Assembly (NCBI RefSeq): GCF_003550065.1
Contig: NZ_QXDC01000002.1
Coordinates: forward strand, 599,206 to 663,205
Direction of reading: 5' to 3'
Length of the DNA stretch: 64,000 bases
Source: Hephaestia caeni
Lineage (GTDB): Bacteria; Pseudomonadota; Alphaproteobacteria; Sphingomonadales; Sphingomonadaceae
The position numbers and the translations under genes are program-made. Within the stretch, counting starts at the first letter, position 1; every line of letters begins with the position of its first letter. The notes beneath the pieces are model-generated. The model saw nothing but the letters and a program-made list of their open reading frames with translations. It was not told the origin of the DNA and made no database searches. Shown here one piece after another: positions 58,353 to 64,000 of this stretch.

Positions 58353-61187
58353 TCAGATGCGCAGGCGGATGCCCACCGAATAGGTGGTCTCGTCGTAATC
58401 CATGAAGTTGTTGATGTGGGTGTAGCCCGGATAGTCGTAATAGGTCGACGAATTGTGGCGCAGGATGTTGGTGCCGCCGACGTCGATCCGGACCGCCTCG
58501 TTGACATCGTAGCCGATATTGAAATCGAGCCGGCCCGCCGGGCGCTGATAGGTGATCAGCGGCGGAACGTAGATGTCGTCGATGTTCTCGGGCGTAAACG
58601 GGCGCAGCGTCGGCTGGCCGCTGGCGTCCGCGTCAAAATATTTGGAGCGATAGGTGTATACCAGCCGCCCGCTGATCCCGTATTTCTCGTAGAGCAGCCC
58701 GACGGTGTAATTGTACTTCGAGACACCCTGGAGCGGATAGCCGGCAAGCGGATCATCACCGCCCACCTTCGAATCGGCATAGGTGAACGCGCCTTGCAGG
58801 CCCAGCCCCGACAGCGCGCCCGGCAGGAAGTCGAAGAAATATTGCGCGCTGACCTCGACACCCTTGAGCGTCGCTTCGCCGATATTGCGCGGGCGGGACA
58901 CCGCATAGTCGACACCGTCATAGATTTCGACCTGTGGGCTGGTGATCACGCGGTTGGTAATGTCGCGATAATAGCCTGCGATCGCGACATAGCCGCTGGG
59001 GAAATAATATTCGAAGGTGGCGTCGTAGCTACTCGATTTCTGCGCCTTGAGATCGGGGTTGCCCGCGCTGCCGCCGCTCTGGACGAGCGGATTATTCGAC
59101 TGGTTGAGCGTGACCGCGGGATTGAGTGCGCCGAAATTCGGCCGACGCAGCGATTTTCCGTAGCCGAGGCGGATCTGGATGCCGTCGCCGATCCGAAGCC
59201 GCGCCGTCACGTTGGGCAGCCAGTCATTGTCGACCGTATCCGCCTCCAACCGCTCGAACTCGCCGGCATCGTTCTTCACGAACGTCCCGATCGTGCGGTC
59301 GGTGCGGATGTAGCGTACGCCGACGATGCCATCGAGCGAGATCGAGTCGCTGAAATCGACGGCATATTTACCCTGAACATACGCCGCGAGCGTGTTCTCG
59401 GTCGCATCGAAGGCGCGGCCCGGATCATCGTCGGGGCGACCCGCCGGCAGGCCGAAATAGGCGCGCGCCACGTCGAGCCCCGATTCCGAGAGCAGAAAAT
59501 CGGGATTGGGAATGTAGAAGCGCGAGCCGTGGTTGAGATCCGGCGCGCGCGAGCCGAGCGTCAGGAAATCATAGGGCAGGCTGTCCGAGACCAGGACTGC
59601 GTTGGGATCGCCCGGCGTGCTGCTGGTGCCCTTCGGTATCGCAGTATTCAAGTGCGCCGACCGCGTATCCGCAGACCGGTGGGCATACCGAACCCCGCCC
59701 GCGATGTTCGATAGAAAGCCGTCGAAATCATAATCGACGTCGCCCTTGACCTGAAAGAGCTTGCCCTTGTTGACGTCGAAATCCTGGATCAACGCGTTAC
59801 GGATAATGATGTTGTCGCGGCTGAGCAGCGCGTTGCCCGCCACGTCGTACGCGGCGTGGCCATCGACATCGGTAGTCAGAGTTAGGCTGTCCAGCCGCTG
59901 GCCGACGTCCGAAGTGATGTTCTGGCTCTTGAACACCGAGGTCTGATAGGCGGCATCGAGCACGGCATGCAGCCCGCCCGAATTATATTTGACGCCGCCC
60001 GCAACCTGCTTGTTGCGCTGGTTGAGATCACGCGCCTGCGTCGTCTGGTTCGACACCAGATTGTTGAAGGTAATGCTGGCGGGCTCGCACAAGTTCTGCT
60101 CGCTGTAAGGCGTCAGCGTTTCCACCACGTCGCCGGTATCGGGATCGACGTTGCTGACGATCACCGGATTGTTGGCGTTGTTCTTGCGCACGCGGGTGAG
60201 GATGCAGCGGTCGCTGAGTTCCACGCTGCCGGGCTCAATCGTCGTGCCGGTCGTGAACGGCTGGATGTTGGCGCCGTTGCGGCTGCCGCGATCGCGGAAA
60301 TAGGTGTAGAAACCCTCGACATAGGCTTCGAGCGACGGCGATGCCTGCCATTGCAGCGCACCGTTCAATTGATGTCGCTCGATATAGCCTTGCTGCGGGA
60401 AATTCTGGAGGATGCCGGGAAGCAGAAGCCCTTGCGTGTTGAACGGCGCCGTGCTCGCGCTGCGCCGCTGGAACAGCACCGTCGTCGCGCGATAATAATC
60501 GGAGCGCGAATAGGTGCCGTTGATGAGCGCCCCGATCTCGCCGATGCCGGTGTCCCAGCGATCGGTGGCGAGCGCGCCGAACTGCGGATTCACCTTGTCG
60601 ACCCGCGACGCATAATTGCCGCGCGCCGACAGGACCACCGTCGGCTTGGTGAAATTGAACGGCCGATTGAGTTCAAGGTCGATCACGCCCGCGAGCCCGC
60701 CCTCGGTGATATCCGCCGTCTGCGATTTATAGACGTTGACCCGCGACAACGCTTCGGCGGGCATATCCTGAAGATCGAAACTGCGACCCGTCGTGGTGAA
60801 GACCTCGCGGCCATTCACCGTCGTCAGCACGTCGGGTAGGCCACGCACGCGCACATCGCCCAGTTCGTTGTTGCGGTTGGTCGACACCTGCACGCCCGGC
60901 ACGCGTTGCAGCGCGGCGGCAGTCGTGGGGTCGGGCAGCTTGCCGATATCCTGCGCGACGATCGCATCGACCACCTGAACCGACTCACGCTTGATATCGG
61001 CCGCGCGCTCGAGCGACCGGCGGATGCCCGTCACCACGATCTGATTGTCGGCGTCCGACGCATCAGCGATCGAATCACTTTGCGTCCCGGCCCCGCCGCC
61101 CTGATCGGTCGTCTGCGCCAGCGCGCCATCGCATGCGATCAGCGCCAGCGCCGATACCGCGACTGAAAGACAAATCCGCCCCGTCAT
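58353..61187 (-). CDS. TonB-dependent outer-membrane receptor 1
   Basis: A 944-residue receptor with signal peptide (MTGRICLSVAVSALALIACD...ALAQ), a TonB-box-like NQIVVTGIRRSLERAADIKR, plug domain (VVDAIVAQDIGKLPDPTTAA, LQRVPGVQVSTNRNNELGDV, VRGLPDVLTTVNGREVFTTT) and a 22-strand-type barrel. The last residues are RLRI, so the terminal residue is Ile rather than the usual aromatic. It most likely imports oligosaccharides released by the neighbouring GH2 enzyme and sulfatases. Start at 61187 after AAAGGGGAGGAAAT. A second, closely related receptor lies just upstream. Confidence 0.93.
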   Translation of the reverse strand: MTGRICLSVAVSALALIACDGALAQTTDQGGGAGTQSDSIADASDADNQIVVTGIRRSLERAADIKRESVQVVDAIVAQDIGKLPDPTTAAALQRVPGVQVSTNRNNELGDVRVRGLPDVLTTVNGREVFTTTGRSFDLQDMPAEALSRVNVYKSQTADITEGGLAGVIDLELNRPFNFTKPTVVLSARGNYASRVDKVNPQFGALATDRWDTGIGEIGALINGTYSRSDYYRATTVLFQRRSASTAPFNTQGLLLPGILQNFPQQGYIERHQLNGALQWQASPSLEAYVEGFYTYFRDRGSRNGANIQPFTTGTTIEPGSVELSDRCILTRVRKNNANNPVIVSNVDPDTGDVVETLTPYSEQNLCEPASITFNNLVSNQTTQARDLNQRNKQVAGGVKYNSGGLHAVLDAAYQTSVFKSQNITSDVGQRLDSLTLTTDVDGHAAYDVAGNALLSRDNIIIRNALIQDFDVNKGKLFQVKGDVDYDFDGFLSNIAGGVRYAHRSADTRSAHLNTAIPKGTSSTPGDPNAVLVSDSLPYDFLTLGSRAPDLNHGSRFYIPNPDFLLSESGLDVARAYFGLPAGRPDDDPGRAFDATENTLAAYVQGKYAVDFSDSISLDGIVGVRYIRTDRTIGTFVKNDAGEFERLEADTVDNDWLPNVTARLRIGDGIQIRLGYGKSLRRPNFGALNPAVTLNQSNNPLVQSGGSAGNPDLKAQKSSSYDATFEYYFPSGYVAIAGYYRDITNRVITSPQVEIYDGVDYAVSRPRNIGEATLKGVEVSAQYFFDFLPGALSGLGLQGAFTYADSKVGGDDPLAGYPLQGVSKYNYTVGLLYEKYGISGRLVYTYRSKYFDADASGQPTLRPFTPENIDDIYVPPLITYQRPAGRLDFNIGYDVNEAVRIDVGGTNILRHNSSTYYDYPGYTHINNFMDYDETTYSVGIRLRI

Positions 61188-61398
61188 ATTTCCTCCCCTT
61201 TAGTCTCTGAATCCCAGCGCAGATCGTCCAACCTCATTGAGCGAAACCGCTGCCAACGGATTCGCTCAAGATCATCGTCGAGGTTGTTCATTCATGTGCC
61301 ACGCTATCGCTCGCCTCCGTGCCGGACGATCGAGACTCGACGGTCAAGCGCCCGCGCCGTGGTTTCTCGAAAGTGACCAAGCGCCGCTATAAAGTCAA

Positions 61399-61411
61399 TA
61401 TATATATGATA
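61399..61411. promoter_or_regulatory. AT-rich repeat TATATATATGATA, left copy
   Basis: Perfect inverted match to 61521-61533 (TATCATATATATA), 110 bases apart, in otherwise GC-rich DNA. Together they could be operator half-sites or promoter elements for receptor 1, whose start is about 210 bases away. Confidence 0.45.
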
Positions 61412-61520
61412 TATACCCTCGCCGGCGACCTGATAGGCCGCCCGAAAACACCTCTGACGCCGGGTATCTCTCCGAACGAAGGGAAATCGTTGAACCTTGC
61501 GCCCAATTTTCAGGCACTTT

Positions 61521-61533
61521 TATCATATATATA
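61521..61533. promoter_or_regulatory. AT-rich repeat TATCATATATATA, right copy
   Basis: Inverted partner of 61399-61411. AT-rich sites of this type are also the kind bound by H-NS- or MucR-like proteins. Confidence 0.4.
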
Positions 61534-61568
61534 GCGCTGCCTGCTGCAGCTCTGTCGCACCATAAAGC

Positions 61569-61592
61569 GCGGCAGCGGAAGACCGCTGCCGC
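61569..61592 (-). terminator. Hairpin after receptor 2
   Basis: Perfect ten-base-pair stem GCGGCAGCGG/CCGCTGCCGC with a four-base loop, nine bases beyond the stop codon at 61601, followed on the minus strand by GCTTTATGG. A plausible intrinsic terminator. Confidence 0.6.
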
Positions 61593-61600
61593 AACCCTTC

Positions 61601-64000
61601 TCAGAATCGAAAGCGCGCGCCGATCGAATACGTGGTCTCGTTGTAATCGATCCCATCGTTGATGTTCGTATAGCCGGGATAGTCGAAATAGCTGCTCGTG
61701 TTGCTGTGCAGGATGTTCGTCCCGCCGACGTCGATCCGCAGCTCTTCGGTCACGTCATAGCCGATATTGAAATCGAGCCGGCCCGCCGGGCGCACATAGC
61801 TGATCAGCGGCGGCACATAGACGTCGTTGATGTTCTCGGGCGTGAACGGCCGCAAGGTTGGCGAGCCCGTATTGTCGCTCCCGAAATATTTGGAGCGATA
61901 GGTATATACCAGCCGGCCGCTGATCCCGTATTTCTCATAGAGCATCCCGACGGTGTAATTGTATTTGGAGACGCCCTGCAGCGGATAGCCCGCGAGCGGA
62001 TCGCCGCCGCCGACCTTCGAATCGGCGATCGTGAAGGCGCCCTGCAAGCCGAGGCCCGACAACGCGCCTGGCAGGAAATCGAAGAAATATTGCGAGCTTA
62101 GCTCGATGCCCTTGAGCGTCGCCTGGCCGACGTTGCGCGGGCGCGAGACGGCATAAGGCTCGCCATCATACATTTCGACGGCGGCGCTGGTGAGCACGCG
62201 GTTGGTGATGTCGCGATAATAGCCAGCGACCGCGACATAGCCGCCCTTGAAATAATATTCGAAGGTCGCGTCGTAGCTTTGCGATTTCTGCGCCTTGAGA
62301 TCGGGATTGCCCGCGCTGCCGCCGCTCTGGACAAGCGGATTGTTCGACTGGTTGAGCGTGACGGCGGGGTTGAGCGCGCCGAAATTCGGCCGGCGCAGCG
62401 ACTTGGCGTAGCCGAGGCGGATCTGGATACCGTCGCCGATCCTCAAACGCGCCGTCGCGTTGGGCAGCCAGTCGTGATCGGTCGTCTTGGCGGTCAGCGG
62501 GTCGAACGTGCCGCCGTCATTCGCAACGAACGTCCCGATAGTACGACTGGTGCGGATGTAGCGCACGCCGACGACACCATCGAGCGAGATGCTGCTGCTC
62601 AGATCGACCGCGTATTTCGCCTGCGCATACGCCGCGAGCGTATTCTCGGTCGCGTCGAATTCGCGGCCGGGATCGAAATCGGGCTGGCCCGGCGGCAGGC
62701 CGAAATAGGCACGCGCCGCATCCAGGCCCGATTCAGACAGCAGGAAATCGGGGTTCGGCACATAGAAACGCGCGCCGCCGTTCAAATCAGGCGAAACGGG
62801 GCCGAGCGCCACATAATCCGGCGGCAATCCCGTATCCGAGACCTTGACCGCTTCGGCTTCATCCGGCGCGCCAAGATTGCCGCCGGGAACCGGCGAATTG
62901 AGCACGACCGATTGCTCGTTCGCCGAACGGCGCGCATAACGCACACCGCCCGCGACATTGGACAGGAAGCCATCGAGATCGTGGTCGATGTCGCCCTTGA
63001 TCTGGAACAGATCCCCCTTGTCGCGCGTGAACGTCTGGATCATCTGGTTGCGCATGTAGAGGTTGTCAGCGCTCTGGAGCGCGTTGCCCGGCACCGTATA
63101 TTCGGCGTGGCCGTCTGCATCCATCGTCACGGTCATGCTGTCGATACGCTGCCCGACGGGCGTCGTAACGTTCTGGAGATGATGGTCCGAGGTCTGGTAG
63201 GCGGCGTCTAGCACGGCGTGCAGCCCGCCCGAATTGTATTTCACCCCACCCGCGATCTGCTTGTTGCGCTGATTGAGATCGCGCGCCTGCGTCGTCTGGT
63301 TCGATATCAAATCGGCGAAGGTGATGCTGTCGGGCTCGCACAGCGTTTCCTCGTGATACGGCGTCAGCGTCTCATTGCCCTCGGCGTCGGTCTGGATGAC
63401 CGGGTTGTTGCCGTTATTGTTGCGCACGCGCGTCAGGATGCAGCGGTCGCTGAGCTTGACGCTGCCGTCGACGATCGTCGTGCCGGTCGTGAACGGCTGG
63501 ATGTTGGCGCCGACATGGCTGCCGCGATCGCGGAAATAGGTGTAGAAGCCCTCGACATAGGCTTCGAGCGATGGCGATGCCTGCCATTGCAGCGCACCGT
63601 TCAACTGATGCCGCTCGATATACCCCTGCTCGGGAAAATTCTGGAGGATGTTGGGAAGAAGCAGCCCGGGCGTATTGAACGGCTTGGTCGCGCTGCTGCG
63701 CCGCTGAAAGAGATTCGTCGCCGCGCGATAATAATCGGAGCGCGAATAGGTGCCGTTGATGAGCGCCCCGATCTCGCCGATGCCGGTGTCCCAGCGATCG
63801 GTGGCGAGCGCGCCGAACTGCGGATTGAGCTTGTCGACGCGCGTTCCGTAATTGGCGCGCCCCGAGACGACGAAGGTCGGCTTGGTGAAATTGAACGGCC
63901 GATTGAGTTCAAGGTCGATCACGCCCGCGAGCCCGCCCTCGGTGATATCCGCCGTCTGCGATTTATAGACGTTGACCCGCGACAACGCTTCGGCGGGCAT
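61601..64000 (-). CDS. TonB-dependent outer-membrane receptor 2, N-terminus beyond window edge
   Basis: At least 800 residues of a receptor paralogous to receptor 1. The first visible residues MPAEALSRVNVYKSQTADIT lie inside the plug domain, so this is not the true start: signal peptide, TonB box and early plug lie outside the window. It ends RFRF with the usual aromatic residue. Long stretches are identical to receptor 1, for example the LRLGYxKSLRRPNFGALNPA region, while other loops differ, e.g. around the QSVVLNSPVPGGNLGAPDEA stretch. Both probably bind related glycans. Confidence 0.92.
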   Translation of the reverse strand: MPAEALSRVNVYKSQTADITEGGLAGVIDLELNRPFNFTKPTFVVSGRANYGTRVDKLNPQFGALATDRWDTGIGEIGALINGTYSRSDYYRAATNLFQRRSSATKPFNTPGLLLPNILQNFPEQGYIERHQLNGALQWQASPSLEAYVEGFYTYFRDRGSHVGANIQPFTTGTTIVDGSVKLSDRCILTRVRNNNGNNPVIQTDAEGNETLTPYHEETLCEPDSITFADLISNQTTQARDLNQRNKQIAGGVKYNSGGLHAVLDAAYQTSDHHLQNVTTPVGQRIDSMTVTMDADGHAEYTVPGNALQSADNLYMRNQMIQTFTRDKGDLFQIKGDIDHDLDGFLSNVAGGVRYARRSANEQSVVLNSPVPGGNLGAPDEAEAVKVSDTGLPPDYVALGPVSPDLNGGARFYVPNPDFLLSESGLDAARAYFGLPPGQPDFDPGREFDATENTLAAYAQAKYAVDLSSSISLDGVVGVRYIRTSRTIGTFVANDGGTFDPLTAKTTDHDWLPNATARLRIGDGIQIRLGYAKSLRRPNFGALNPAVTLNQSNNPLVQSGGSAGNPDLKAQKSQSYDATFEYYFKGGYVAVAGYYRDITNRVLTSAAVEMYDGEPYAVSRPRNVGQATLKGIELSSQYFFDFLPGALSGLGLQGAFTIADSKVGGGDPLAGYPLQGVSKYNYTVGMLYEKYGISGRLVYTYRSKYFGSDNTGSPTLRPFTPENINDVYVPPLISYVRPAGRLDFNIGYDVTEELRIDVGGTNILHSNTSSYFDYPGYTNINDGIDYNETTYSIGARFRF

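Larger units (their letters stand above)
61188..61600. other. Intergenic region between the two receptor genes with AT-rich inverted repeats
   Basis: About 410 bases between the stop of receptor 2 and the start of receptor 1. It contains the AT-rich inverted repeats listed at 61399-61411 and 61521-61533 and a hairpin after receptor 2. No coding frame supported. Confidence 0.45.

Noticed and set aside
58416..59714. Plus-strand frame of 432 residues opposite TonB receptor 1
   Set aside because: Antisense to a well-supported receptor; composition typical of shadow frames.
1..64000. CRISPR array, tRNA, rRNA, integrase, insertion sequence
   Set aside because: Looked for regular short repeats, cloverleaf genes, tyrosine or serine recombinases and transposases; none seen.

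Overview
The window looks like DNA from a sphingomonad-type alphaproteobacterium (Sphingomonas, Sphingobium or Novosphingobium). The evidence is high GC, a MucR/Ros regulator, DUF736, DUF2493, DUF3560, DUF932 and ParB families typical of alphaproteobacterial conjugative elements, and large TonB-dependent receptors next to glycoside hydrolase and sulfatase genes. I see no rRNA, tRNA, CRISPR array, integrase or intact insertion sequence.

Positions 1-36.5 kb are the transfer and leading-region part of a conjugative plasmid or integrative conjugative element, almost all on the minus strand. It opens with a MobF relaxase-helicase (running off the left edge), a TraD-type coupling protein and a ribbon-helix-helix accessory protein, preceded by a palindrome-rich candidate oriT/operator region. 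There follow about 30 mostly orphan genes: SLOG-fold proteins, two PP-loop (PAPS-reductase-like) proteins, a GHKL ATPase, an adenine-type methyltransferase, a DUF3560 protein, a DUF5983 protein, a DUF932 protein, a 1428-residue methyltransferase-strawberry-notch helicase fusion, a ParB-like protein and a Toprim primase-like protein. Many transcription units share an unusual 5' leader: a purine tract, then a stem-loop of variable sequence, then the Shine-Dalgarno. A 120-nt imperfect inverted repeat fills one gene-free stretch.

Positions 36.5-40.3 kb hold a MarR-like regulator, an endonuclease/exonuclease/phosphatase-family protein, a flavodoxin-fold quinone reductase and a winged-helix-like protein. 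Two inverted copies of a 50-nt GC-rich hairpin repeat lie at 39.31 and 42.87 kb.

Positions 40.6-52.0 kb form what I judge to be the most interesting part, a conflict or cell-death island. On the minus strand the order is: a bacterial gasdermin with an N-terminal Cys4, an alpha/beta hydrolase, a caspase-like protease, a 524-residue protein of unknown role, and a 1080-residue fusion of nucleoside phosphorylase, STAND ATPase and HDDC2-type HD nucleotidase. After an intervening plus-strand gene come a trypsin-like protease and a lipoprotein. The inferred scheme is infection sensing by the STAND protein, protease activation, and killing by gasdermin pores and/or nucleotide and lipid degradation. 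The exact combination is one I do not recognise as described.

Positions 52.2-64 kb return to what looks like ordinary chromosomal metabolism: a GNAT acetyltransferase, then a secreted GH2 enzyme and two formylglycine sulfatases on the plus strand, and two tandem paralogous TonB-dependent receptors on the minus strand (the second cut by the window edge). Together these look like a sulfated-polysaccharide uptake and degradation locus.
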